Positions 1 to 5,543 of a stretch of 5,543 nucleotides of DNA are shown here, in pieces. Positions within the stretch are counted from its first letter, which is position 1. The number at the start of each line of letters is the position of its first letter. Source of the stretch: Methanobacteriaceae archaeon. GTDB lineage: Archaea > Methanobacteriota > Methanobacteria > Methanobacteriales > Methanobacteriaceae. Position numbers and translations under genes: made by a program. Location of the stretch: contig CAAGFH010000140.1 in NCBI GenBank assembly GCA_900769095.1, positions 1 through 5,543 of the forward strand. The letters run 5' to 3'. The notes under the pieces are model-generated. The model saw only the letters and a program-made list of their open reading frames with translations. It was not told the origin of the DNA and searched no databases.

Positions 1-1111
1 CGGTTTAATCTTTTATGGATGTGTTTCAACTCGTGGAGTTTATGAAAATGGTATTTGGAGTATAGATTACTTAAATGCTGGTGAAAGTGAAGTATTAAAC
101 ATTAGCTGTTTTGTAAACGAATTGGGAATCATTGTCAATGATGTTTATGCAATTGCCGATGAATTTGATACTAATATGTCAAATAACTATGATAATGAAT
201 CAATTAATGCATTACCAGTTTCAGACATCTCAATTGTAAAAATAGCTAATGTATCAACAGCAAACTATAAAGATTTGATAAAATGGACATTAGTTGTTTC
301 AAACAATGGATTTAACAATGCAACTGGAGTTATTGTTGAAGATATTTTGCCAGATTCCCTTGAAATCGTTAGCACATCTGGTGATTACATTAATGGCATT
401 TGGTATATTGGTGATTTAAATGTTGGAGAATCAAAAACCCTTGAAATTGTAACAAGAATCATCAAAACAGGAATAATTACAAATACTGCAATAGCTTACG
501 GTGATCAAAAAGACCCTGACTGGTCTAATAATGATGATAATGCAACGGTACATGTAAATCCTGCTGCTGATTTGTCAATTACAAAAACAGTCTCAAAATA
601 CACATATAAACTTGGTGAAATTGTTTCATATAACATTAAAATAAGCAATAATGGACCTAGTGATGCTTTTAATGTAAAAGTATTTGAAGAATTTCCACAA
701 TCATTAAGTTTAAAATCATTTAGTGTATCTGATGGAACATTTAATACTTCCACTAATGTTTGGTCACTAAATAAGCTTGCATCTGGTGAAAAAGAACAAT
801 TACACATTGAATTTAGAGCTATTCATGAAGGAATCTTTAAAAATGTTGCATCTATTGTTAGTGACACACCTGATAGTAATGAGGATAATAATCGTGATGA
901 TGCAATAGTTAAAATCATTAGTAATGATTCATCTAAAATAGTTAAAAAAATTGCTAATAAGTTATCTAAGAAAACTATTGAGGTTAAAAACATTAAACAA
1001 TCAGTTAATGGTCTTCAAAAAAATCCTACTGCAAATGTCATATCTTTGTTGATTGTTTCAGCATTGTTTTCAATGATTTTTAGTGGCTGTGGTATTTTTA
1101 AAAAAAGGTAA
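1..1111 (+). CDS. DUF11-repeat adhesin-like surface protein, C-terminal part (5' end outside window)
   Basis: The frame is open from the first base of the window (codons begin at position 2), so the TTG at 122 is internal and the true start lies upstream. The visible 369 residues hold the end of one DUF11 module (about 1-68), a second starting near D75 (DISIVK) and a third near D190 (DLSITK). Each has the family pattern: a start like D-[IL]-S-I-x-K, then VSNNG or ISNNGPSDA, a W[YS]-[IL] strand followed by a GE-S/K-x-x-L turn, and an Asp/Asn-rich end (DWSNNDDNATV, DSNEDNNRDDA). A Lys-rich linker (about 310-340) leads to a hydrophobic segment (about 345-366) and the final KKR, which fits a C-terminal membrane anchor with a basic cytoplasmic tail. 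DUF11 proteins of Methanobrevibacter are usually called adhesin-like proteins and are thought to sit outside the cell, anchored through the pseudomurein wall. The ligand cannot be told. Family call is firm; adhesin role is inferred. Confidence 0.88.
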   Translation, partial: GLIFYGCVSTRGVYENGIWSIDYLNAGESEVLNISCFVNELGIIVNDVYAIADEFDTNMSNNYDNESINALPVSDISIVKIANVSTANYKDLIKWTLVVSNNGFNNATGVIVEDILPDSLEIVSTSGDYINGIWYIGDLNVGESKTLEIVTRIIKTGIITNTAIAYGDQKDPDWSNNDDNATVHVNPAADLSITKTVSKYTYKLGEIVSYNIKISNNGPSDAFNVKVFEEFPQSLSLKSFSVSDGTFNTSTNVWSLNKLASGEKEQLHIEFRAIHEGIFKNVASIVSDTPDSNEDNNRDDAIVKIISNDSSKIVKKIANKLSKKTIEVKNIKQSVNGLQKNPTANVISLLIVSALFSMIFSGCGIFKKR

Positions 1112-1115
1112 AATT

Positions 1116-1151
1116 AAAGTAGCTTTTAAGCTACTTTTTATTATTTTTTTT
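1116..1151 (+). terminator. Hairpin plus T-tract terminator after the DUF11 gene
   Basis: The arms AAAGTAGCTT (1116-1125) and AAGCTACTTT (1128-1137) are perfect inverted repeats, so a stem of 8-9 pairs with a small loop can form. T-tracts follow at 1135-1139 and 1144-1151. It begins 4 bases after the stop codon. In euryarchaea the T-tract is the main termination signal; the hairpin may instead protect the 3' end. Confidence 0.75.
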
Positions 1152-1268
1152 AATCGGTTTTTCAAATTTGTGAAAGTATCATAATTATTGATTTTACGAT
1201 TAATTATTTTATAAGTTAGACAAATAAATATTCAAATAGTTCTTCATTTTTTTAATTTAAACAAAACC

Positions 1269-1276
1269 TTTAAATA
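1269..1276 (+). promoter_or_regulatory. Probable TATA box (with A-rich BRE) for the histone-fold-like gene
   Basis: TTTAAATA is preceded by AAAACC, which fits an archaeal BRE/TATA pair. Initiation about 25 bases downstream, near 1297-1300, would give a leader of about 80 bases. A second candidate, the ATAAATATAATA stretch at about 1288-1299, would start transcription nearer 1317. The rest of the gap (1152-1379) is AT-rich, with nothing else I can name. Confidence 0.45.
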
Positions 1277-1368
1277 AAACTTGTGATAAATATAATATTA
1301 CATATTGATAAAATGTTATTTTTTTAAAAAAGAAAGTAGATGAGTCAATATTATTAATTAAATGCAAT

Positions 1369-1374
1369 GAGGTG
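1369..1374 (+). promoter_or_regulatory. Strong ribosome binding site GAGGTG
   Basis: GAGGTG lies 5 bases before the ATG at 1380 and matches the GGAGGTGAT complement of methanogen 16S rRNA well. It fixes the start of the histone-fold-like gene. Confidence 0.8.
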
Positions 1375-1379
1375 TAATT

Positions 1380-1814
1380 ATGTCTGAAGAAGAAATGATT
1401 GAACAAGTTTCTGAAGAATTTGAAGAAGAAGACGAAAAATTACCTTTCGCTAAAGCTGAAGTTGTCCGTTTAATGAAAGAAAACCTTGACGATGACAAAA
1501 TGATTAGAGAAAGAGTAAAAGTAGAAATGAACAAATTCTTAGGTGAAGTTTTAAAAAATGTATGTAAACAATTAAATGATTACCCATACACCACTATTGA
1601 ATACGAAATGCTTAAAGAATCTACTTACCCTTACACTAACATCGAAAGGATTAATCAAGAAAAAGAAAGAATTTTATTACATTTAGAAGCTATTAAAGCA
1701 GATTGTAATGCATTAGCTATGGATGTTCAAAAAACATTAAAATTAAAAGATGTTGTAGAAGAAGATACTTTCAGCTTCTCAGCACCTACTGATGAAGAAG
1801 ACGAAGAAGAATAA
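1380..1814 (+). CDS. Small acidic protein with a histone-fold-like core and C-terminal helix
   Basis: 144 residues with a strong RBS. Residues 1-20 are very acidic (11 Asp/Glu), and so is the end (127-144, 10 Asp/Glu). Residues 21-82 can be laid over an archaeal histone: helix 1 begins [13 protein letters not shown] (compare LPIAPIGRIIK of HMf histones, with two extra residues here), a short DDDK loop follows, then a long helix [12 protein letters not shown] to about 66, then [11 protein letters not shown], which parallels the RKTIKAEDIELA of loop 2 and helix 3. Residues 88-122 look like another long helix, possibly a coiled coil. Standard archaeal histones are about 67 residues and lack acidic tails, so this would be a variant or a protein that binds a partner rather than DNA. 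Several C-ending codons (AAC, GAC, TAC, ATC), fewer in its neighbours, hint at good expression. No neighbour explains its role. The histone-fold link is pattern matching by eye; a non-histone helical protein is possible. Confidence 0.6.
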   Translation: MSEEEMIEQVSEEFEEEDEKLPFAKAEVVRLMKENLDDDKMIRERVKVEMNKFLGEVLKNVCKQLNDYPYTTIEYEMLKESTYPYTNIERINQEKERILLHLEAIKADCNALAMDVQKTLKLKDVVEEDTFSFSAPTDEEDEEE

Positions 1815-1826
1815 TCCTTCTTCTTT
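1803..1826. terminator. Hairpin between convergent genes, possible bidirectional terminator
   Basis: GAAGAAG (1803-1809) and CTTCTTC (1817-1823) form a 7-base-pair stem with the loop AATAATC. The first arm is inside the end of the 1380-1814 gene and the loop holds its stop codon. T-rich sequence follows on the + strand and pyrimidine-rich sequence on the - strand. The arm also encodes the acidic EEDEEE tail, so the symmetry may partly reflect coding. Confidence 0.4.
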
Positions 1827-1828
1827 AT

Positions 1829-2407
1829 TTATTCTTCAATATGACTAAAACCTGTTTTTAAAGTATTTAATTCCTCTTCTGGAATTTCACTAATTTCAAC
1901 ACTGTCACTTACAACGTTACTTTGACCAAATGGATCTAAAATAATCAATGTTGCAGTTCCGTTTCCTTTTTTAAGTTCTCTGATTTCATTTAAAGTTTTT
2001 TTACCATTCTCTTGGGATGCATCATCATCAAATAAATTCAAAGCTTTTTCTACAGCATCTTCAAAACGGGTGAGAATTCCTTCAACATTTGTTACATATC
2101 CTTCAGATTTTGGACCAGGTTCAACTTTAACACCAATTTCAGGTATTGAAACAGTTGCAGACTGTGACCTTACAACTCTAACAGACAAATTGTTTTTATT
2201 AATTTCAATAACATATTTAGCAGGATCATTCTGCTCTAGAGCTATTACATCACTGTGTTTAAATCCGCATTCTGGACATTGAATGGTTGTTTCTAAAACT
2301 TTTCCAAAGTGAGGTATTTCAATTTCCTTCATTATTGACTTAGCCACACCTTCAACAGAGCAAACAGGACATTTAATTACCATTTCGTTGATTTCCATTT
2401 CATTCAT
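1829..2407 (-). CDS. Archaeal ZPR1-type zinc-finger protein
   Basis: 192 residues. A four-cysteine zinc finger is clear: C13-x2-C16 and C44-x2-C47, with the ZPR1 signature PHFGK-x4-T-x2-CPECGFKHSDV between and after the pairs. The beta-rich second part follows: VTNVEGILTRFEDAVE (about 105-120) and TATLIILDPFGQS near 150-162, which match the conserved VEGLLT and DP-x-GNS stretches of eukaryotic ZPR1. Eukaryotic ZPR1 has two such modules in about 450 residues and binds translation factor eEF1A; archaeal versions have one. By analogy this one may bind aEF1A, but that is inference. The first ATG is chosen because AAAGGAT (2423-2417, - strand) lies about 9 bases ahead; a second ATG three codons in is possible. 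The gene is convergent with the one at 1380 and divergent from the DUF1611 gene, so it is probably transcribed alone. Confidence 0.87.
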   Translation of the reverse strand: MNEMEINEMVIKCPVCSVEGVAKSIMKEIEIPHFGKVLETTIQCPECGFKHSDVIALEQNDPAKYVIEINKNNLSVRVVRSQSATVSIPEIGVKVEPGPKSEGYVTNVEGILTRFEDAVEKALNLFDDDASQENGKKTLNEIRELKKGNGTATLIILDPFGQSNVVSDSVEISEIPEEELNTLKTGFSHIEE

Positions 2408-2416
2408 TTAAAACAT

Positions 2417-2423
2417 ATCCTTT
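2417..2423 (-). promoter_or_regulatory. Ribosome binding site of the ZPR1 gene
   Basis: AAAGGAT on the - strand ends 9 bases before the ATG at 2407, which supports the first of the two nearby ATG codons. Confidence 0.55.
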
Positions 2424-2651
2424 ATTTGTATAATTTTATCTAGATAATTTGTAATTGTGATAATTATTCTTTTTTATCTTTATTTTCATTAATAATGTTG
2501 TTGTTATTTTCAACAAATATTTAAAATTAATTTTTTTTAATCTCCAAAAAGTATTACAATTTATGCCCTAAAACATTTACATTTATTAATATGAAAAATT
2601 ATAATTAATAATATAATGTTTTTTTTAAAATTATTTTTTGAAAAATCATGA

Positions 2652-2680
2652 TTATAAATTCATAATTAATGTTATAAATT
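2652..2680 (+). promoter_or_regulatory. Twin TATA-like boxes before the DUF1611-sepF operon
   Basis: TTATAAATT occurs at 2652-2660 and again at 2672-2680, exactly 20 bases apart. Initiation about 25 bases after the first would fall near 2682 and include the RBS; initiation after the second would fall near 2702, inside the annotated gene and just ahead of a TTG codon at 2705. The first box therefore fits the ATG start better. Confidence 0.45.
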
Positions 2681-2689
2681 ATAAGTTGT

Positions 2690-2695
2690 AAGGGG
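2690..2695 (+). promoter_or_regulatory. RBS-like AAGGGG directly abutting the ATG
   Basis: AAGGGG touches the ATG at 2696 with no spacer, which is too close for normal pairing with 16S rRNA. The in-frame TTG at 2705 would have a usual 9-base spacer. Confidence 0.5.
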
Positions 2696-3757
2696 ATGAA
2701 ATTTTTGTATTCAATAAAATCAGTAAAAGAAATTCAAGATTTGAACCCATTCATAGTTGTAGGCTGTGGTGGTGGAGGTGAAAAATTCTCCAATCTTGAA
2801 GGTGTGGAAGCAGTAGGATTTATTGACGATAGTGTTGATAAACAAGGAACTGAATACTGTGGACATATTGTAGCAGGTAGTTTAGAAGAATGTCTTGAAG
2901 GCGCTAAGGACGCTAAATCTTTAGTTATTATGCTTCCAATCGGTGCTGAAGGTGCTGCTTTAAAATATGCAGTTCAAGCTATTGATGCAGGTTTAAATGT
3001 AATTACTTCATTTAGATCATTATCTATTTCCGATAACTTATCTTTAAAGAAATTTGCTGATTCAAAAGGTGTTGTAATAAAGGATATCAGCCCTAGATTA
3101 GACGTAGTTAAAAAAATAGCTGGTGTAGCTCCTGAAAAATCATGTGAAGTATTGCCAAAGATTTCTTATGAATCTAAAGCTCCTGTAATTTTCGTTGGAG
3201 GAACTTCACAGGAATGTGGTAAAAGAACTACCACCAAAGCATTAGGTATTGCAAGTATGAAAAGAGGTTTAACTCCTGCAATTATATCTACTGATGAAAT
3301 GGGTATTGAAGAACCTACTGATTTTAATTTTAGAGCTGGAAGTTTATCTGCAATGGACGTTCCGGCAGCTCTTTTATCTGCAATCAAATATGTTGAAGAT
3401 ACAAAACAACCAGATATTATTTTTATTGAAGGTCAATCCAGTTTAACTGAAATGGGAAATCCTCACCCAAGAGGATTATCTGCAGGAATCTTAATCGGAT
3501 GTGCTCCTGATGCAGTTATTGTTGGACACAGACCAAACCACCCTTACAGAGAACCTAGAGGTATTGAAGAAGAAGTTAGAGCTATTGAGGCTGTTGAACC
3601 TACAAAAGTTGTTGGTTTATCAATCAACCTTAAAAATGCAGATTCTGATATGACTTTAGAAGACTTTGAATCCAAATACAACTTACCTGCTGAAGACGTT
3701 TATAATAATGGTGCTGATAAATTATTAGATGCTATATATGAATATTTAGGAGAGTAG
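2696..3757 (+). CDS. DUF1611 family P-loop protein (DgcN-like fold), first gene of the sepF operon
   Basis: 353 residues, a normal length for the family. The N-terminal domain is Rossmann-like: strand [12 protein letters not shown] (20-31), then [16 protein letters not shown] and a [10 protein letters not shown] turn. The C-terminal half is a P-loop domain: Walker A-like [13 protein letters not shown] (168-180, K176), STDEMG (198-203), EGQSSL (245-250, in the Walker B region), and the family-typical GNPHPRG and [13 protein letters not shown] stretches. In bacteria one DUF1611 member, DgcN, is reported as a D-glutamate N-acetyltransferase acting with the enolase-type epimerase DgcA; no such partner is in view, and the archaeal substrate is unknown. 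The stop is 6 bases before sepF, whose RBS lies inside this gene, so the two are co-transcribed. The start is uncertain: ATG 2696 has an abutting RBS, while TTG 2705 is better spaced and would remove three residues. Family is firm; reaction is open. Confidence 0.85.
   Translation: MKFLYSIKSVKEIQDLNPFIVVGCGGGGEKFSNLEGVEAVGFIDDSVDKQGTEYCGHIVAGSLEECLEGAKDAKSLVIMLPIGAEGAALKYAVQAIDAGLNVITSFRSLSISDNLSLKKFADSKGVVIKDISPRLDVVKKIAGVAPEKSCEVLPKISYESKAPVIFVGGTSQECGKRTTTKALGIASMKRGLTPAIISTDEMGIEEPTDFNFRAGSLSAMDVPAALLSAIKYVEDTKQPDIIFIEGQSSLTEMGNPHPRGLSAGILIGCAPDAVIVGHRPNHPYREPRGIEEEVRAIEAVEPTKVVGLSINLKNADSDMTLEDFESKYNLPAEDVYNNGADKLLDAIYEYLGE
3748..3754 (+). promoter_or_regulatory. sepF ribosome binding site inside the DUF1611 gene
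   Basis: AGGAGAG lies 9 bases before the ATG at 3764 and overlaps the last codons of the upstream gene (LGE-stop). It fixes the sepF start and shows operon structure with possible translational coupling. Confidence 0.75.
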
Positions 3758-3763
3758 TTTAAA

Positions 3764-4276
3764 ATGAGCTTTATTGATACTTTAAAAAGAAGTTTAGGAT
3801 ATGAGGATGTGGAAGGAAGTGAGAATGAATCTAGTTTCAGTTTCTCTGAATTCATAAATGATATCACTAATTCTGTTAAAAATTCCAGAACTCAACCTCA
3901 ACAAAATGGTAATGTACAATATGAACATGCTCCTAAACCACAACAAGCTCCTAGGTCTGTTCCTGTTCAGGATGAATTTGATGATTATGATGTAATTACT
4001 CCAGAACAGTCTTTTTATGAAATTGTTTTAATTAGACCAAAGACTCTTGATGATATCAATTATATGGTTGATCAAATCATAGAAGAAAAAAATCCTGTTA
4101 TTGTTGATTTATCCTTCCTTGAAAAAGAAAGTGATCTTAACTTTAAATTAGCTGGAGAAAAAATTAGACAAATTAGAGAAAATCACGGTGCACAGGCATT
4201 ATTGCTTACCCGTACTGAAGATAAAAACTTAATTATTTTAGCTCCTGAAAAAGTTAAGTTAGTTAACAAAGGATAA
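3764..4276 (+). CDS. sepF: Archaeal cell division protein SepF, membrane anchor of FtsZ
   Basis: 170 residues in the SepF order. Residues 1-13 (MSFIDTLKRSLGY) form a short amphipathic helix that would lie on the inner face of the membrane. A flexible linker rich in Gln, Pro, Asn and Asp runs to about 82. The SepF core (about 83-167) follows: SFYEIVLIRPKTLDDI, then a helix, NPVIVDLSFLEKE, the helix LAGEKIRQI, then ALLLTRTEDKNLIILAP at the end. In archaea such as Methanobrevibacter smithii, SepF is known to tether FtsZ to the membrane at midcell. The linker is long, and residues 25-38 (FSFSEFINDITNSV) could form a second amphipathic helix. It is the second gene of an operon with the DUF1611 protein; ftsZ is not in the window. 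A hairpin terminator starts at its stop codon. DUF552 is the old name of the core domain. Confidence 0.92.
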   Translation: MSFIDTLKRSLGYEDVEGSENESSFSFSEFINDITNSVKNSRTQPQQNGNVQYEHAPKPQQAPRSVPVQDEFDDYDVITPEQSFYEIVLIRPKTLDDINYMVDQIIEEKNPVIVDLSFLEKESDLNFKLAGEKIRQIRENHGAQALLLTRTEDKNLIILAPEKVKLVNKG

Positions 4277-4299
4277 GTAGATTAAAATCTACTTTTTTT
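4275..4299 (+). terminator. Terminator of the DUF1611-sepF operon
   Basis: AAGTAGAT (4275-4282) and ATCTACTT (4287-4294) pair in a perfect 8-base stem with loop TAAA, followed by a run of T (4293-4299). It starts in the sepF stop codon and reaches the stop codon of the convergent transporter gene. Confidence 0.8.
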
Positions 4300-4897
4300 A
4301 CTCTTTTTTTAAAAAATTAATGTATTGTGATAATACATAAAACACAGCTATTATAGCTATTACTGTTTGCATTGTCTCAACTGGCATTAACAAAGCATTT
4401 TGTGTTAATTTTATTACTGATTTTGTTGCAATTGCACTTATTACAAATGGAAATGTAAATGCCGAAAAACTTGGATAAAACTCAAGATTTCTGTATTCAA
4501 CTAATTTGTAAAGTGAAAATATGTAAAATATACATGCAAGGCAATATAATGTTATTATGAATTCAATAGATATTTGTGGTGTAGAATTTACATATCCAAC
4601 AATTAATATGCTCATAATTGCTGTAAAAATACATATTGTTGGTTTATTTACATCAGGAACATCTGAATATTTGATATATCTATAAATCATCACAGGCATT
4701 GTAATAAGCATTGAAATAAAGCCAATAATGAAGAATATAAATCCTATTTCTTTAAGTCCATATGATGGTGCTGTAATTGCAGCCATTGTAATTCCAACAT
4801 AAACGATCCAGTAAGTTGGGTAAACATCATTTATATTAAAATTATGTATGATAAAATGATATGTAAAGTAAATCATTAACAGAATATGCAACGCCAA
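4298..4897 (-). CDS. C-terminal fragment of the frameshifted TDT transporter
   Basis: About 199 residues if counted from the TTG at 4897, but family-like sequence (GFIPSISYTIWIIG) continues upstream in the same frame, so this TTG is probably not a real start. It holds about six or seven membrane segments and the conserved YVGITMAAITAP and FTFPFVISA motifs. It ends in FLKKE, with its stop codon in the T-run of the sepF terminator. Confidence 0.62.
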   Translation of the reverse strand: MALHILLMIYFTYHFIIHNFNINDVYPTYWIVYVGITMAAITAPSYGLKEIGFIFFIIGFISMLITMPVMIYRYIKYSDVPDVNKPTICIFTAIMSILIVGYVNSTPQISIEFIITLYCLACIFYIFSLYKLVEYRNLEFYPSFSAFTFPFVISAIATKSVIKLTQNALLMPVETMQTVIAIIAVFYVLSQYINFLKKE

Positions 4898-4902
4898 TCC
4901 TA

Positions 4903-5199
4903 TTATCCATATAGTGTATGAAATACTTGGTATAAATCCAATAGTATAGTAGTAGATAAAAGCATTAAACTCATGGAAAAAGTACCAAAATTACTGGCTA
5001 TTACTGGATTTTTAAAATCATTTTTAACATCATCAGGATATTTAATGATTTTAAGAACTAATAATACTAAAAGAATAGCTCCTAATGTTCCAAATAAATA
5101 TTTGACATCAGGATTTTGGTCCTGCAATAAATTCCCCAAGGAAAATAATGCAAGAATCAAACCTGAAACAGGTAATGGTACGTTTTTAACATATTTCAT
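4903..5199 (-). CDS. N-terminal fragment of the frameshifted TDT transporter
   Basis: 98 residues from ATG 5199, which lies 5 bases after the stop of the hydrolase gene, so it is in the same operon. It has about three hydrophobic segments (around 9-24, 33-50 and 70-88). The last 10 or so residues (LLDLYQVFHTLYG) do not look like the family and are read after the frameshift. No clear RBS precedes it; coupling to the upstream gene is plausible. Alone it would not make a transporter. Confidence 0.65.
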   Translation of the reverse strand: MKYVKNVPLPVSGLILALFSLGNLLQDQNPDVKYLFGTLGAILLVLLVLKIIKYPDDVKNDFKNPVIASNFGTFSMSLMLLSTTILLDLYQVFHTLYG

Positions 5200-5204
5200 A
5201 TTAT

Positions 5205-5543
5205 CTAAATTTTAAAGTAATCTGCAGCGTTTTTATGAGATATTTTTTCAATATCATTTTTGTTATAAGCTAGTCTTGTTAATTCACGAATAGTTTTAGC
5301 AACAGAAAGTGGATCTGAAGGTTTATTACTCATATCACTATTTAAAAAGAATCTGTCAAAGCCATAATTGTCCAAAATATCAATAGCTCCATTAACATCA
5401 AGTTTATGAGGTTGAACTGTTAATCCAAGCATATAATTGCTATCTATAACGTCTTCAATTACGTCATGGTTAATATGATCAATTACTGCTTGTGATTCGT
5501 CAATGTGTTGTGGAACAATATCTAAAATTACTTTTAAAACTTC
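5205..5543 (-). CDS. TatD-like metal-dependent hydrolase (COG1099 type), C-terminal part
   Basis: The frame is open to the window edge (first codon at 5543), so the ATG at 5432 is internal and the gene continues outside. The visible 112 residues are the last part of a TIM-barrel metallohydrolase. They include VIDHINHDVIEDVID (20-34, with H23 a likely metal ligand), then LGLTVQPHKLD, and FFLNSDMSNKPSDPLSVAKT, where the Asp of NSD would be the barrel-end catalytic ligand of TatD enzymes. The end, EKISHKNAADYFKI, is the usual TatD-like closing helix. The order matches COG1099, predicted TatD-related hydrolases common in archaea; full members are about 250-280 residues, so over half is missing. 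TatD relatives are DNases or deacylases, but the substrate of this group is not known. It is the upstream gene of an operon with the broken transporter. Confidence 0.8.
   Translation of the reverse strand, partial: EVLKVILDIVPQHIDESQAVIDHINHDVIEDVIDSNYMLGLTVQPHKLDVNGAIDILDNYGFDRFFLNSDMSNKPSDPLSVAKTIRELTRLAYNKNDIEKISHKNAADYFKI

Larger units (their letters stand above)
2408..2695. promoter_or_regulatory. AT-rich divergent promoter region between the ZPR1 and DUF1611 genes
   Basis: This 288-base gap must hold promoters for both divergent genes. It is almost all A and T, with T-tracts at about 2530-2538 and 2619-2626. A small inverted repeat TTGTTG/CAACAA (2498-2503 and 2511-2516, loop of 7) and the arms AAAACATT (2570-2577) and AATGTTTT (2615-2622) are visible but could be chance in such sequence. 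I found no convincing ORF or structured RNA, and could not place a single TATA box for the ZPR1 side. Confidence 0.5.
4298..5199 (-). pseudogene. TDT/SLAC1-TehA family transporter gene broken by a -1 frameshift
   Basis: Two adjacent - strand frames encode the two parts of one membrane protein of the TDT family (tellurite-resistance/dicarboxylate transporter, SLAC1/TehA fold, ten membrane helices). The first part begins MKYVKNVPLPVSGLILALFS, a typical family N-terminus, and keeps sense through NFGTFSMSLMLLST. The second keeps sense from about GFIPSISYTIW through GLALHILLMIYFTY, YPTYWIVYVGITMAAITAP, KPTICIF and FYPSFSAFTFPFVISA, all family landmarks. The open stretch of the second frame reaches back to a stop at 4993, so the frames overlap from about 4990 to 4903. 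The change needed is -1 (one base missing), most likely in the repetitive ACTACTATACTAT around 4957-4941. Joined, the product is about 300 residues, close to normal length. I see no good slippery heptamer, so a disabling mutation or a sequencing error is more likely than programmed shifting. The substrate, probably an anion, is unknown. Confidence 0.78.

Noticed and set aside
505..807. Open frame of 100 codons on the - strand inside the DUF11 gene
   Set aside because: It lies opposite clear DUF11 modules, has no RBS and no recognisable protein features.
1287..1320. Imperfect inverted repeat AATATTACAT/ATGTTATT in the leader of the histone-fold-like gene, considered as a riboswitch or operator
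   Set aside because: The stem is interrupted by a bulge and consists almost only of A-T pairs, so it is not above chance for this composition.
2070..2282. Open frame of 70 codons on the + strand inside the ZPR1 gene
   Set aside because: It is antisense to conserved ZPR1 motifs, with no RBS or family resemblance.
2408..2695. Small RNA gene, CRISPR or mobile-element remnant in the divergent gap
   Set aside because: There are no spaced repeats, no GC-rich folded island and no terminal inverted repeats; short symmetries are expected in such AT-rich DNA.
3166..3387. Open frame of 73 codons on the - strand inside the DUF1611 gene
   Set aside because: It is antisense to the Walker A region and has no start signal.
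4940..4992. Programmed -1 ribosomal frameshift in the transporter gene
   Set aside because: No slippery heptamer in the right phase could be found; a missing base in a repetitive stretch is simpler.
4973..5215. Open frame of 80 codons on the + strand across the transporter N-terminus
   Set aside because: It is a shadow of the - strand transporter fragment, which has clear family sequence.

Overview
The window is strongly AT-rich archaeal DNA. It most likely comes from a Methanobrevibacter-type methanogen (order Methanobacteriales). The evidence is the gene set: a surface protein built from DUF11 repeats, an archaeal single-module ZPR1 zinc-finger protein, an archaeal SepF, a DUF1611 P-loop protein and an archaeal TatD-like hydrolase. 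Ribosome binding sites of the GAGGTG/AGGAG type and TATA-like boxes agree with this. The genus is inferred from gene content; there is no rRNA here to confirm it.

Layout, left to right. (1) Positions 1-1111, +: the 3' end of a DUF11-repeat, adhesin-like surface protein with a C-terminal membrane anchor, closed by a hairpin/T-tract terminator. (2) 1112-1379: an AT-rich gap with a probable promoter. (3) 1380-1814, +: a small acidic protein whose central part resembles a histone fold, followed by a long helix; function unproven. (4) 1829-2407, -: the archaeal ZPR1 protein, convergent with gene 3. (5) 2408-2695: a very AT-rich divergent promoter region. (6) 2696-3757 and 3764-4276, +: a two-gene operon of a DUF1611 protein and SepF, the membrane anchor of FtsZ. 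(7) 5543-4298, -: a TatD-type hydrolase (cut by the window edge) and, 5 bases downstream, a TDT/SLAC1-family transporter gene broken by a -1 frameshift into a 98-residue and a roughly 200-residue part.

Apart from the first and last genes, the content looks like housekeeping chromosome. I see no mobile element, CRISPR array, tRNA or rRNA. The points most worth following are the DUF1611-SepF operon, which may link cell division to amino-acid or cell-wall chemistry; the acidic histone-fold-like protein; and the frameshifted transporter. Nothing here can be called a new system from sequence alone, but the DUF1611-SepF pair is the best candidate for undescribed biology.
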